Below, piece by piece: positions 13,151 through 26,282 of a DNA stretch of 64,000 nt. Source of the stretch: Molossus alvarezi (lineage: Eukaryota; Chordata; Mammalia; Chiroptera; Molossidae); contig CM073898.1 in assembly GCA_037176705.1 (NCBI GenBank), forward strand, positions 35,281,488-35,345,487. The letters run 5' to 3'. Under the pieces are notes generated by a model. The model searched no databases, had not been told where the DNA came from, and saw only the letters and a list, made by a program, of their open reading frames with translations. The translations under genes and the position numbers were made by a program. Numbering within the stretch: position 1 is the stretch's first letter; every line of letters begins with the position of its first letter.

Positions 13151-14068
13151 GAAGAAACCAACCAAGGATGAATGAGTCTCCAGGATGGGGTCTAGCTCCA
13201 CATCTGGGTTGGAAATTCTCGTATGTCGAGAAGATGAGAGCATTGGGTGGGTATTTTTATGAGGTCCTGTTGGCCATCTGGAATACAATATAAACAGAGC
13301 TTGGAGATGATGGTGAACCCTAGGACGCCACGTGTCAGACACTCAACCAAGAAAGACACTGGACCAGTACCTCCCAGGCTGTGATCTCATTTGGGAGAAA
13401 ATGTGTTATGAGTTTTGAAAGCAGGAAAGAATTTGGTCTCTGATTAATTCACTGGAGACATAAGAGTTGCTTTGAGGGTTGGTGGATTGCTCTCTGGGCA
13501 CCTTTTTAATTTTTTAATTTTGCAGGGCGTGGGGCATGTTCTAAATTCCTTGATAATTTATGAGTCAGAATAAGAAAAGAGACCTACCCCTCCCTACTCT
13601 ACCCCAACCCCTCACTCCACTCCTGCTCAGTGAGGCAAGCACTGAATCATAGATGAGGACTAGCAGAACATTCACAGCCTAGCAAGGGTGCCAGTCAGCA
13701 TTTGAGGCAGACAGATGTAAGAGTAATGCAAACAGATCAAAGAACAGCACCGGGTGGCCCCCGGGAAGACTGGAAAGACTGCCTCCCAGAAGGCACCACT
13801 TGGAGTTCTGCTGGGGGGCTAGGACTTGAGGAGCTAGGCAGCCCGGCTACTACTTCAAGTGCGGGCTTCAAGTCAAACATGACTTTAATTTCATTACTAT
13901 TATTATGTGTGCTTCTTAATTGTTCTCCAGCCTGCCGTGGTATGGCGAAATGAGGGCCAAAATGACGTAAAAATAAACATCGTTTATTTTATTTTTATAA
14001 AATAAGAATAAACAACATGCTATAGAAGTTGTCTTTTCAGTATTTCCAATTTCTCTCTCTCTCTCTCC

Positions 14069-14280
14069 TTTTTTTTTTAAATCCTCACCCAAGGATATGT
14101 TTATTGATTTTATAGAGAAAGAGGAAGGGAGAGAAAGAGAAACATCGATCAGCCGCCTCCCATACGTGCCTGGACTAAGGATGAAACCTGCAACCCAGGT
14201 ATGTGCCCTGAGTGGGAATCGGACCTGCGACATTTTAGTGTAAAGGATGATACTCCAACCAAGTAAGCCACCCAGCCACA
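14069..14280 (-). mobile_element. VES-related SINE, older subtype, minus orientation
   Basis: Poly-T, AAATCCTCACCCAAGGATATG, then TTGATTTTATAGAGAAAGAGG, core and a degraded head ending AAGCCACCCAGCCACA. The tail resembles VES while the TTGATTTTATAGAGA body resembles the second SINE subtype in this window. Confidence 0.75.
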
Positions 14281-14699
14281 GTTTGTCTCTTTTAATAGCT
14301 CCATAAAATTCTTGTAGTGATTTCCTGTAAGAAAACTAATTTTTCAAAAGCATATTTACTCCCAGCTAAATGAAAACTGGTTTTCGTATTTGTTTTGATT
14401 TCACAGTTATTATTAGGAGTTAGAAACCTCCCTTTAGTATTACATTTCTTCCAGCAATAGTCCATCTCTCTCCTCCGCTCACTGCCAACTTTCTTACAAA
14501 AAAATACTGCCTCTATCTCTTCACCGTCCACTCTTTCCTTAACCTCTTACATCTTAGTTCAGATGACAACTGTTCTTCCAGAGCTGCTTCTATTACCTTT
14601 TCTCATAGCCTAGTTCTGTCTCAGATCTTCCTTGCCTTCCATTATAGTTGTTAATGACATTCATAATGCCGTGCTATTAAAAAATGCTACTGTTTCTCG

Positions 14700-14870
14700 G
14701 AGCATCCTCTATGTGCTTCTGTGTTGAACACTTTTTCGAACTGTCAAAGTAACCTCCTGCTTTTCTCTCCTATTACACAGAACATTCACATTCAAAGAGA
14801 TTGTGCAACTTATCAGTAATGCTGGACTCAGGAGTGGAATACAGACATGTCTAGCTCCAGATCCTAACTC
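14700..14870 (-). mobile_element. MIR fragment, minus orientation
   Basis: ATCCTCTATGTGCTTCTGTG, TATTACACAGAACATTCACA and CTGGACTCAGGAGTGGAATA resemble reversed MIR. Confidence 0.4.
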
Positions 14871-15216
14871 TCTCCTCTCCTCTCCTCCACGGTATCTGGA
14901 CTAGGATGCTGGGGAGTTTGAAACAATTTCACTGCAGCTACTAGGAGAAAGGGCTCCGTCAGGTCAAAACTGTGAAGCAAAAGCTTTGTGTCCAGCAGAA
15001 CAGATGGTGAGCTTCCCGGTTCTCCCTCGGAGAACAGACCCATCTGCCCATCTGGCTCAGCAGACTACAGGGACCATGCCCAACCCAGACATCACAGTAT
15101 GGATTTCCCTAGTCTGCCTGGAAGACAAATACTGTTGGATTGTTTCTTGGGTGTTTGCAAGGTCTATGGGGAAATTCCTAGGATGTGGCTTTTGTTCTGT
15201 TGTTGTTTGCTGGTTT

Positions 15217-15457
15217 GTTTTTGTTAATCCTCACCCGAGGATATTTTTCCATTGATTTTTAGATAGAGTGAAAGGGAGGGAGAGAGAGAGAAACATTGAT
15301 GAAAGAGAGACACATTGATTGTCTCCTGAGCACAAACCCAACCAGGGTCCAGAGACAGAACTTACAATCTGGGTACGTGCCCTTGACTGAAAATGTAACC
15401 AGAGACTCTTTGGTCCATGGACTGACGCTCTAACTGCTGAGCCAAACCATGCAGGGC
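15217..15457 (-). mobile_element. VES-type SINE, diverged, minus orientation
   Basis: Reversed element with TTAATCCTCACCCGAGGATA, GTACGTGCCCTTGACTG and head GCTGAGCCAAACCATGCAGGGC. Several substitutions suggest an older copy. No clear TSD was seen. Confidence 0.82.
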
Positions 15458-15739
15458 TAGGGCATGGTTCTTTATGAGCAGAATCATAGGAGGGGCCTAC
15501 CTTGGGAAGGACCATGCACTGTCCTAGGTTGGATCTGGGTTGCTGCCCTGGCTACCTTGGAAGAGTATAGCCCTTTCGTCACAACCCTATGCCTTTGGCT
15601 GATAATTTGCAGGTGCATGGCCTGCCTGATCTACTGCAGCAGCCTGGGAATCAACTTGCAAGGACTTATCTCTTCCTCCTCATCCATAAGGCCCCTCTCA
15701 AGCTGATCTCTTCTCAAGGTCCTGGTGGCTCCAGTCCCC

Positions 15740-16064
15740 TGTCTCCTCATTACCTCCCTCGATGGGCATGTCGATTCCCAAGCCGTCAATACCTCCTCCG
15801 TGTGAGTGGCTCCCAGTCTCCCTCTGCGGCACCTGCCCTGCATCGCACAGCAGCAGAGGAGCCTCCATCCAGTTTCCGGGCACTACAAGCACAAGCCTCC
15901 TCACGCCGCTCGGCCGCCGGGCAGTGCGCACTCGGGCCGCAGCTCGGTGTCCAACAGATGTTGTTGGAACAGATAAGTGAACGAGTCTCCTCCTGTTGCT
16001 TCTATTACCTTTCCCACGAGCACATTCCTTCCCAAGCCTTCAATACCTACTCCATGCGAATGTG
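15740..16064. repeat. Imperfect direct duplication with CpG-rich middle
   Basis: TTCCCAAGCCGTCAATACC (15774-15792) recurs as TTCCCAAGCCTTCAATACC (16028-16046). The similarity extends on both sides (TTACCT upstream, CTCCRTGYGARTG downstream). Origin not recognised. Confidence 0.6.
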
Positions 16065-16369
16065 TCAAATACAGGAATGAGTCTAAAATAAAACTCACGT
16101 TTCCCGTCTTTATCCAATACTCTCCCTGCTACTGCCCTGAAACAGATTCTAAAATCATACTGAACTTGTTTAAATTTCTGTTCAATCTATGAACAGGATG
16201 ACACCTAAGGCAAGGTACTTAATCTTACTAGCCATCTCCTTAAAAAAAACATTACAGAAAAGAATAAGCACATGGATCTGCTTGTACCGGCCATACACAT
16301 GCTTGTCACCTCTGATTTCCAACTCTTCTGTTTCCTTCAAATGTGCTTTACTGCTCATGTAGTTCTCAA

Positions 16370-16510
16370 AAATACCTCGCAAGGCAAGCACTTGTGTATT
16401 TCTACATTACAGATGAGGTGACGAGGAAACAAAAGAACAGAGACTTCATTGCCCAAGGCCACACTGTCATCAAATCCCAGGCGGTGTTACACCAGAGCCC
16501 AGACACAAAC
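16370..16510 (-). mobile_element. MIR fragment, minus orientation
   Basis: ACATTACAGATGAGGTGACG, TGCCCAAGGCCACACTGTCA and the following bases match the reversed MIR core. Confidence 0.6.
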
Positions 16511-16768
16511 CACCTCACTGCTAGGCTGCGAGCTCACTAAGAAGCAGCATACAGACCTTGCAAAGATTGATACACTACGTGGCTGCAAATAATACAAGCC
16601 CTTCGAAAGTGGTCACTAACCACTGAAGGGATATACAAACATGTTTACCTTCTCAAATCTCATCTCCCACTTTGATTTTAATCTAATTCAGGGGAAAGTT
16701 TGTATCTCCCACAAATGCTAGGGGCAATATACTCAATAAATAGTCTTGACTTAAAAATATGAGGCACT

Positions 16769-17010
16769 GCCCTGGCCAGTTTGGCTCAGTGGTTAGAGTG
16801 TTGGCCCGCAGACCAGAGAGTCCCAGGTTCGGTTCCTGCTAAGGGCACGTACCTCGGTTGTAGTTTGTCCCCGGCCCCAGTTGGGGTCGTGTGGGTCGCA
16901 ACCACTCAATGTGTCTCTCGAATCGATGTTTCTCTCTCTCTTCTTCCCTTTCTCCCTCCTGCTCTATCTAAAGATACATGCAAAAATGTCCTCGGGTGAG
17001 GATAAAAAAA
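16769..17010 (+). mobile_element. VES-type SINE, plus orientation
   Basis: Starts GCCCTGGCCAGTTTGGCTCA with an A-box-like TGGCTCAGTGGT and B-box-like GGTTCGGTTCC, then GCTAAGGGCACGTACCTC, a pyrimidine tract and the tail CCTCGGGTGAGGATAAAAAAA. Confidence 0.88.
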
Positions 17011-19655
17011 TATATATAAGGTAGTGAAGAAAACATATTTGGCAATGCTTTTCCAAAGACCTGGGGATGCTGGGGTGTTGCATGAAAGAGGAATTTTAAG
17101 ATAAGGAGAAATAAGAAAGAGAAGTAATTCAGAACAAACATGCTTCACTGACAGCTGTATGTATGAGTCAACATCCCAGAAACCAAGTAATAATTTCTTC
17201 ACCAGAAAAGGGAATGCATGATTGGGAAATTTGTCCTGCTAACTGGGGTTGAAAGAGTTGCAATTGATGCAAAGGAAATCATCAGAAATGTTTTGATGTT
17301 TCCTATACAAAGCTAGGAAATGCATTATAATTCCAGCTGTGGATAGAAATTTAATGCATTTTAAACAGAGTGAAAAGGGTGAATAATTGTTTTGTCAGTT
17401 GGTGGGGAGGATTTCTGTCATCTCAGTAACTATAAACCTAATTGAAGGAAAGCAGAAAAGCATGTCAGAAAATGGAGAATACAAAACCAAATAGAGGAAA
17501 GCACACTGGTTGCTTATATAAGAAATTAATATTGCAAATTACCTAGACAGTTTTAGATTAAACGAGGAACAAAAAAATGTAGTTTGGAAGAGCTGAGCCT
17601 AACTTCAAAAGCAGGAAAGCAGAAAGAACTTCTCACATACAGAATGTTGCTGAAAGCTTAAAAAAAAAAAACCCACTAACAACAACAACAACAACAAAAA
17701 CTGAACTACTGTCTTCTGAAAGGTAAGAACACGCAGAATGCAATTGCTTAATTAGAGTTCTATTACTCATAGTTACATCCCTCGAGGAATAGAAACAGCA
17801 TAACCTGCTGGATTTGGTGATGACTGAAGACTGAAAGTTGGGGGAGGGGAACTTCTAAGTAGAAATACTAAGATTTGCTTTCTGTGCCAAGGAATAGCAT
17901 TCAATGTGAAAGACGTGTTTCATGGGTCCTGCAAAAGCTTGCAACTTTACTCAGAGGTAAACTGTCTGAAGGAATAACAAAAGTGTGACCTTTATATCCA
18001 TCACCACTTAATAAACTCTTTTCTTAGACAATGACAGACAAGGGTAATGTAAGAGATGCTTGTATAATCTAGCGGTCATTAAAATTCTGGTAAGATGAAG
18101 AAAAGAGAAGAATGACACAAAACATTCTGACGTTAAGAAAAGCTGGCAATGGAGATGTGCCTTTGCACATTCCATGTTTATCTATGAAGGAAAGCTAGGG
18201 CAAATCCTGAGTAACAGCATGGATGCTTCTACCAACATGCTCATTATTCTGTTAAAAGTGGAGACTTCCTCGAATGCATCAAGGATGCTCAACTTACTAG
18301 AGACATCTTTGAAAAAAAAAAAATCAATTAGGGGAGGTCAATCTTGTTGTGCCTTAGTTTCCTCACTTGTGTAAATAGAAGTTTTTATTCCTAGCTACTA
18401 TTATATAACAACTTTATTTTCTTCTAATGTTAATATTTTATGCTATGGAGTAACGTGGCATCCTAAGAAAGAAGTCGTAAGTAAATTAAATCATAGTGCT
18501 GCAAATATCCAATAAGCTCAGGCATTCGAAAATTTAACTCTTAGATCTGTCCTTCAAATAGTATGATGTTAGGTTTGACATGCATGGTAGAGACAGTCTT
18601 TAGGATGCTACTAGAATGACAAAAATTCTGATTAATGGTGTCAAATATAGTATGTCAGAGCTTGAGTAAACTCAAACAACTATGAAATTAACTCTCAGAA
18701 AGCATGACCTTGACTTCTGCAATATAATTCTAAGAAAGTCAGATGTTCAAGAACGTCCAAAGTATGCGTCTTGCTAAGTGCATAAAAAATGGAAAGAGTG
18801 GTGATAAGAGTCAGAAATTTAAAATTAATCCCACATACTTTGTAATATTTTACTGTGCATTAATACCTGTTTAATTGGACTTACATTAAGTTTGTATAGG
18901 GCTGACCAGGAGGATTTAAAACACACTTCAATTTGGTCAATATTTGCCATGTCTGCCATGCACATCATAGATTGGAGTATATTTAAATACCATGAAAATG
19001 TTCTGTTGCATAAGATAGGTTTAGCTCCTTCTTTGCTCTGAGGCAATTTTAACCCATTTGTTAGTCAAATACAAACCAGGTTTTATCAAACAGAACTATG
19101 ACATGACATCTTTGATACCTACATTGTTTGCTGGTTACATAGTGCTAGGGAAGGAATCAATAGCAATATGGAAACATATGGAGGAAGTTACATCGTAAAA
19201 ATTCTGGAGCAAGGACCACAAGACCTCTTTCTCCACCCAGCTCTACTGATGGCTAACCATGAGGCCAAAACACGTCTCTGTGTCTTCAGTACAACTAACT
19301 GTTCCCATCTTCTCTTTCTCTTTAAAATCCATAGTCTTATGGAAAACGCTGGCAAAGATTCCATGAGTATAATAATATTTCATTCAGATTCAGGAAATTC
19401 ATCAACGAGGTGGCACTGAAAATACCGACAAGTACACCTGCACTATACTGGGCATGAGATCTCAGGAACAAAACAAAAAATATAACATCCCAGGTTTATA
19501 AACAAACAAACAAAAAAAGACAGTGAACATCTTCCAAGGTTTGGCATCCTGGAACGTTCCACTCAAGGCTGGATTTAAATCCTGTCTCCTTTTAATTTTT
19601 GTCTTTCAAGTCCCATAGAGATCCTCTGTAATCAAGTTTTAAAGATTTTTCTTTC

Positions 19656-19894
19656 TTTTTTTAATCCTCACCCAAGGACATTTTTGCATTTATCTTCAGA
19701 TAGAGTGGGAGGGAGAGACGGGGGAAGAGAGAGAAACATCAAAGTGAGACACATGGACAGGCTGCCACCCACACAACCCCAGCTGGGGCTGGGGACAAAC
19801 TGCAACCGAGGTACGTGCCCTTAGCGGGAACCAAACACCAGACTCTCTGGTCCACGGGCCGATACTCTAACCGCTGAGCCAAACCAGCCAGGGT
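19656..19894 (-). mobile_element. VES-type SINE, minus orientation
   Basis: Reversed VES: TTTTTTTAATCCTCACCCAAGG, GCATTTATCTTCAGATAGAG, GTACGTGCCCTTAGCGGGAA and head AACCGCTGAGCCAAACCAGC. Near consensus in the body. Confidence 0.87.
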
Positions 19895-20015
19895 ATATCT
19901 TTTCACAATTCAGTATTTTTCGTTGAATCATCATGCACCTTTTCATAGGTGCTCTTATTTTTGAACCGTGTGTGTTTTATTTTTCCCGCTAAAAGGGTTA
20001 TCAAAAATAAGCTGT

Positions 20016-20142
20016 TTCTCTTTCTCACGTTCTCTCTCTCCTTTTCTTTCTTCTTCTCTCAATTTCTCTTTCCTTCCCTCCCTCCCTCTTTCCTTCTATT
20101 CTCCTTTCCTTCCTTCCGTTATGCCTTCCTTCCTTCCTTCCC
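20016..20142. repeat. Pyrimidine-rich low-complexity tract
   Basis: Imperfect CTTT, CCCT and CCTT units for about 125 bp on the plus strand. On the transcribed strand it is purine-rich. Confidence 0.85.
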
Positions 20143-21194
20143 AATAAAATTACGGAAGATTCAGGTAGATTTTCTGTTTTTAATAGAATAAAAGGAAATG
20201 TGGCATCTGGCAAAGAAGGAAAGCGTCTACAATGAACCCACGTACAAGGAAGCAGTTACTGCACCTCATCCATCCCTCCCACCGCTCCCGCCTCCGCCCC
20301 CACTTGGCCTGTGTGATCCTAACCTGCAGCACAGATGGCTTCCTGCTCTTTGGTTGCTGTTCTTTGATGGAGTCCAGCCCTAGAGCCAGGTAGAACAGCC
20401 AGGCATGAGAATCTTTCCTTCAAAAACCAGAAGACATACGTGGCCTCTGATAGCTCCTTGACCCATGCAATGAATCCAGTCAAAACTGGTCTAGAAGCCA
20501 ATTTCCTAGAAGCTAATGATATCACTCTTAAAATCTGCTTTCCGGCAGAGCTCCTTCATCTGCTCACAAGCACCACCCCCTCCTAGGACCAGATCATTAT
20601 TTAAAAACGGACTGCAAGGGAATTACATGCAGATCTCATCCATCTGTCTCGCTAGAATGCAGGGAGGTGTTCAGCGGTGGAAGCGTATCCAGGATTTAGA
20701 ATTTTTAAAAGCACCAATGTTTTGATCATATGTTCTCTGACTGGACTGTGGGACCAGCTCCAGGCTTAAAGCAACGCAGCTGTTTGATGGAAACCTGTGA
20801 AGCTTAATGAGACGACTTCAAGGACAGGGGCAGAGAAGGACCCTGACATCTGTGCTGCTTCTTGTTCCTTTGATTCCGGATGCTTTGCCCAACTTTCCTG
20901 AAGAGGGCACAGGAAAAGGAGAAATGGAAACTAAGCAGGCAAATGGGAATCTCTTCAATCCACATTTTGACTTAGATTTCAGGAGGATTTTGTTAATTGT
21001 TTTTGATCAAGAAGGAGGTAGTAGCTCTGGAGAATTCTTACCTTTTGAGGAACATTAAGGTCGCTCAGAGTGGTATGGAGAATCTCTTTGGCTGGATGAC
21101 TTTTGAGAAAAGTCTTCAGGAGAGCTTTATATAAAAACCATTTATCTGGGTTTGCAACCACTACCACAGTTAAGGGTATTAACTCCAAACTTTA

Positions 21195-21305
21195 ATCTTA
21201 TTATAAGAAGGGACCTTAAAGTACACAGAGCTTAATCCCTTCACTTGACAGGTGAGAAACCTGGAGTCACGAAGTTTAAGTAAAATGCAGCGGGTCACAC
21301 TGCAC
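21195..21305 (-). mobile_element. MIR fragment, minus orientation
   Basis: CACTTGACAGGTGAGAAACC, TGGAGTCACGAAGTTTAAGT and GCAGCGGGTCACACTGC match reversed MIR. Confidence 0.5.
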
Positions 21306-21429
21306 ATGCACTGGCCAACTTTTATTTTTTATTTTTATTTATTTATTTTTTTACCTTCCTCTCAGTCCCTGCCAAAGTATCGAGACTTCTGACTTAATGT
21401 TTGGTGATGGACTGTTTGAAAGACAAATT

Positions 21430-21635
21430 CTTTTTTTTTTTTTTTCTATATTGATATTAGTGAGAGAGAGCGAGAAAGAAACATAAATGAGAGAGAACAT
21501 TGATTGGCTGCCTCCTGCATGTCCCACACTTGGGATCGGGCCCACAACCTGGGCATGTGCCCTGACTGGAAATCAAACCAGTGACCTATTGGTGCATGGG
21601 TTGATGCTCAGCCACTGAGCCACACTGCCTGGGCA
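21430..21635 (-). mobile_element. SINE, second tRNA-derived subtype, minus orientation
   Basis: Poly-T, TATTGATATTAGTGAGAGAG, ATTGATTGGCTGCCTCCTGC, then GCACATGCCC-like and GGTGCATGGGTTGATGCTCA, and GCCACTGAGCCACACTGCC. The short duplication ACAAATT flanks it at 21423-21429 and from 21636. Confidence 0.8.
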
Positions 21636-21639
21636 CAAA

Positions 21640-21830
21640 TTATGTTTTTAAATTAATTAATTTATTTTTGTTACAGATGTCTCCTTTTTCCCCCATTGAC
21701 ACCTTCCTCCCTATCCCCTCACACCCGCACCCCTCCCCATCCCATAGCATTGTTGTCTATGTCCATTGGTTATGCATATATGTTCTTTGGTTTATCTCTT
21801 CGCTCCCCTTGCACTGGCCACCTTTTAAAG
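21640..21830 (-). mobile_element. L1 3' end, minus orientation
   Basis: GATGTCTCCTTTTTCCCCCATTGACACC followed later by TTGTCTATGTCCATTGGTTATGCATATATG (reported in parts) is the reverse of the L1 3' terminal motif seen at 43.1 and 54.4 kb. The C-rich middle is the complement of the G-rich tract. Confidence 0.78.
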
Positions 21831-22315
21831 TTCTGCAGCCCACATGGTCAGAGCTGCATTCAGGAGACACCTTCCTACTTCCTTTGTGCTTCCCACCACG
21901 TTTGCTCCCAACGCCTTCAAACTCTCATTTGAAGAAGAACAACTGATTTGATTGCTTTCTTTGCATAAACATGTGTAGATTTTATTGTGTTTATATATGT
22001 TTTATTCTTCTCTAAAACTCACCAAGTCATCTTGATTCTACTTTTGAAGTATCTCTAGACTTTTCGGTGTCTTCCATTCTTCCCCTGCCCCAGATCAACC
22101 TTTAACATCTCTCCCTTGATCTGTTTCTTTATCTGGAGACTTTAGGGTTTTAGTTTGTTTGTTTGTTTTTTATCCTTTATTCCTAGTAAGTTCTGGCCCT
22201 ATCACAGAACTTTCTATAAGTCCCTGGCACCCTACAACAAATAGCAGCCTTTGTTAAAGTCTTTGTATCTTCTGCACACCTATCACCTTAAATGTTTGTT
22301 AAAAATGCAGGTCCA

Positions 22316-22552
22316 GCCCTGGCCAGTTTGGCTCAGCGGTTAGAGCGTCGGCCTGCGGTCCGGAGAGACCCGGGTTCGGTTCCCGCTAAGGGCACGTACT
22401 TCGGTTGCAGTTTGTCCCCGGCCCTGGTTGGTCGTGCGGGTGGCAGCCACTCGATGTGTCCCTTCACGTCGATGTTTCTCTCTCTCTCTCCCTTCCTCTC
22501 TCTCCCTCCCACTCTATCTGTACAAAAAATGGAAAAATATCCTCGGGTGAGG

Positions 22553-22598
<46 letters not shown>
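22316..22598 (+). mobile_element. Young VES SINE with 15-bp TSD and 44-nt poly-A
   Basis: Full-length element beginning GCCCTGGCCAGTTTGGCTCA, A box at 22329-22340, B box at 22372-22383, and tail CCTCGGGTGAGGAT followed by 44 uninterrupted A. The perfect duplication AAAAATGCAGGTCCA lies at 22301-22315 and 22594-22608 (its leading As overlap the tail). High CpG content, an intact TSD and a pure poly-A point to a recent insertion. Confidence 0.95.
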
Positions 22599-22600
<2 letters not shown>

Positions 22601-22774
22601 CAGGTCCACTTTTAAGTCACAAACTGTGGGGACAGAAATCTACAGATTAATAAACCCTCAGGTAATTCCTATACACAAACCTTCTAAGCATTGCTGCAGT
22701 CATATCCTGTCATAATTTCATCCATAGTCAACAGCATTTCCTCCCATTTTTAATTCAGCATCATTGTTCACCTC

Positions 22775-23060
22775 TCCTCCAAGCATCCTTCCCTAGGTAC
22801 ACTGACCCCAGAGATCTCCCAAACACACTGCATTCTTTAACAACCAAGCCCTTTCTCCCACTTTTCCTCTGTCTCAGCTTTGTATCTCACATCCTTGTTC
22901 TCTTGGAGACATACTCCTTTTCTTTCAATGCCAAGCTCAAATGTACCTCCTCAGGAAAACCTTTTTGGGTGTTTTTGACTACCCTCCATACACTGTGTTT
23001 CCTTACAATGTAGCACACATCTCTGTTATAAAACTTATCTCACTTGAGTGTAATTATAAT
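22775..23060 (+). mobile_element. L2 3' region, plus orientation
   Basis: ATGCCAAGCTCAAATGTACC, TCCTCAGGAAAACCTTTTTG and ACACATCTCTGTTATAAAAC match L2 order. No TSD is expected for such an old element. Confidence 0.6.
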
Positions 23061-25194
23061 GAATCTACTCAAGAGTTATGGAGTATCAACTAAACCCCAG
23101 GTTCTAGCACTAAAGACATAAAAATCACAATCCCTGCTGCTATCAAGAAAATCATGACCCATCTTCTTTTAACCAGCATTCCCACCTGAACCACAGAACA
23201 CAGAAAATTATCTGAGTGACTACTTTCTCAGTTCTCCCAAGGATTGTACAAAACTAGCACTATCACATGCAATAGATGTCTTAGGGCATTAGGGCTTAAT
23301 CTTCTTGAGAAAGCCCCATTCATCAAACATAAATACACTTAAATTATAGAAGCAGTAAGTGCTATAATAGAGGGAAGTCCAAAGGGAGGTAAAAGCAGAA
23401 TAAGGATACTAATTGCTTATGTGTGTGTTTCCCCTGTACCATGTCTCATTCATTTTCTGTCCTCACTTAGCATTTAGTACAGGCCCCATCCATGGTGGCC
23501 ATGGAATACATTTGTGTTGTTGTTGTTGAATTAAGGCATATGCATTCATTTTTAAGCTTTTTTTTTGTCTTTAGAATCTGGCCAAAGCAATGCAAATTAT
23601 CCATATTTGTAAAGCCAGCATCTATTTAGTGCATGAGACATAGCTGCCACTCAGTGAAGTCTTAGTGAATAAATGACCAAGTTTAGGAATGTTGTCTTTC
23701 AAGGATCATAAGTGCTACTTAAAGAAAAACTAATGTGAATGTGAACATCTTTCCTATCACTTAAACCACACTTCTGGGTACCTCACTTCAAATGTAATTG
23801 CTTCTGTGTTGTGTGTATTTCGAAGACGAAAAGAAAGACCTTATTAAAAGTGCCAGTAAAGTAGACTGAAGTGATAAAAGGTTGTATTTCCCTGGATGGG
23901 AGGGTGGAGGTGAGTGGTGGTATTTTCAGTGTTATTCTAATCTAATAAAGACAAAGAAATTCAGCTTGAATATGTTTTCAAGAATAAATAGCCTCTAATT
24001 ACAACTGGAGTTCAGGGGAAGATAGTAGGGAACACACAAAATGCCACTAAAATGTTGGTGTCCTAAAGACATTTTGAGAGGGTCCCTGATACCACCTTCT
24101 TCTACTGCAAAGTCTGCAGCCACCTCGCCTCAAACAGAGCTGTCTTTTTATAAACATCATACAGTGCACACTTCACCCTTCTCCTGGGGTTAATGGTTTT
24201 TATTTTTATTTTTATTTATTTATGTCTGTTAAAGGCATCCCTTTGTTCATTTAATCCCCAAGAAAATTTCAGTCTGAGTGTACTTCCGTTTACAGAGCTG
24301 CCATACTTCTAGCTGCCTGTAGGGGGCCTTTTATTAACATTCATGTTGTGGAAGCAGCATTTCCTTCCCTAAATGGTTCCTGAATGCCTCAATTCCCCAG
24401 CTGTCTAATTTATACCCAAGGAAGAGTTTACTTCCTTTAGGGCATAACCCATCATATTACAAAGTTATTAAAATGTAAATAAATACATAGGAATATGTTT
24501 AAGTTATAAGTAAAATAATTATGGCCTGAAAGAATAAACAGTATATATGGAATTCAGCATAAGAATATTACCACGCAGAAGTAATAATTAACCCAAGCAA
24601 ACCTGCACACAGTGATTTTCAGTGTTTAGGCAAGGGAAATAATTTTGCTATGAAAGCACTACTCTAAAAAAAAAACAAAGGTTAGAAGACCTAGTTTAAA
24701 ATTGTTATTAAAACACACAGGCGTTTTACTTTAATGATCATGGGCTCAGTTTCAAATATTTTAGAAGCAAAAGCTTAAAGCTTGGATAGTAAATACATGT
24801 CATCCCAAGACTGTAGCTGCCTTAAATGTATCTTGTTAGGGGACTGGCCTTGCCTGTGCCCTGTCCTGGTGGCTAATCTGCCCTCAGGGTGCTCAGTTGA
24901 GAAGATCCTATGCTCGTCTCTGGAAAAGAGCCTGAGCCCTTCCAGGGGCCTGCCGGGAAATGGGCCTGGGAGTTTCTGTGGGTCTTTGGGACTCCGAGGC
25001 TCCCGTTGTAAGGTTCAAAGTCAATACTGAGCTTCTAAGTTGCACATTGTTTATATGTTCATATTTCTAAAATTCAGATTGCAGTTGCAACTCAGGTACA
25101 TTCTGGCCTAGGTTAATCGGCACTGTTTAGTGTTTCATAATATAATTGTGCATCTTACAGTCAGTGATGTCAATAAAATATGGTGGTGGCCGTA

Positions 25195-25375
25195 CTCTAG
25201 CTCAGTGATTTTCAAATTTTAATTTGCATATCAAATTACCAGGGGATCTTATTAAAATGTGTATTATCATTGAGTAAACCCGAGGAGGGGCATGAGTTTT
25301 TTCATGTACCAACCACCCAGGTCATGTTGATGCTGCCGGTGCATAGGCCACACCTTGATTCGTAAATCCCTAAGT
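25195..25375. mobile_element. MER5A-like hAT-Charlie fossil
   Basis: CAGTGATTTTCAAATTTTAA, AATTACCAGGGGATCTTATT and the later CACCCAGGTCATGTTGATGC show the inverted 'cag...caa / aggtgattctgatg' design of MER5A. Confidence 0.6.
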
Positions 25376-26282
25376 GGGCTATACCTTGTTGATGGGCTTT
25401 CTTTCCTTTTAAATTACCTAAAAACTACAACTTTTAGTTGCATGTTATTCTTTAGAAATTGTCTAATATAAATTCTAAGTAACTTTTAAAAATTGTGTTG
25501 ATTCACACATAATAAATCAAATAATTATTAAATAATAACTAACAGTAATGCTAAGAAATGACTGGTTTTAGCGTTAGTTACCACACCTTTTAGCCTAGGG
25601 ACTTTGGGAAGAAAATGTTAGTGAATAAAGTGAATTACTCTTTCAAACATTTAAGTCTCATGTATGAGACTCTACTTGGTCTACAGTTGGTGAATATATG
25701 TAGGGAATGCAGCTATTATTGTTGAAAAGTAATGTTGATTAAAATTTGATGATAATAACGTCCTTAAAAAGCAAAAGAAAAATTTGTATTTGAACTATAA
25801 AAATTGAGTGACTATTCCTAATTCAGTTCCTTAAAAAGATAAACATGTTTTTCTAAAAGTTCTAAGTTTCTCAATCATCTTTACCAATTTTTGATACACT
25901 GGGAGGTGGTTACAATTACAATTTAGGAGAACGAACAAGGAAAACACACTGGGCTTAGAGTTCACGGACAGAGGATTTTGTCTGCGTTTTTACATATTAG
26001 TAATATGGCTTTCACGATATGACAAATAATTTGTGATCTCCTAGTTAATTCACTTTCCTCACAAAGCTCTTAGAAAAGTTAAATAACTCTTTAAATAATA
26101 CAATGGGTGCAAAATCTCAAACTCATCTGCAATCAAAAGAATCATCATGCATTGTAGGGTCCAGTGCAAAATGAAAATGAAGGGGTTCTTCTTCAAAAGT
26201 TATTAAGAATTTCAAGATGGCAACAGGAAGGTATTAATCCAAGAGCAGAGTCTTTCTACAGGCGAGACCCTGTGACAACACA

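Noticed and set aside
22329..22383. tRNA-like A and B boxes
   Set aside because: They are the Pol III promoter of a SINE head. The fold and anticodon arm of a real tRNA gene are absent, and the same holds for the other SINE heads.
22292..22615. 107-codon plus-strand open frame with a poly-lysine end
   Set aside because: It is the young VES SINE read through, and the lysines come from its poly-A tail.
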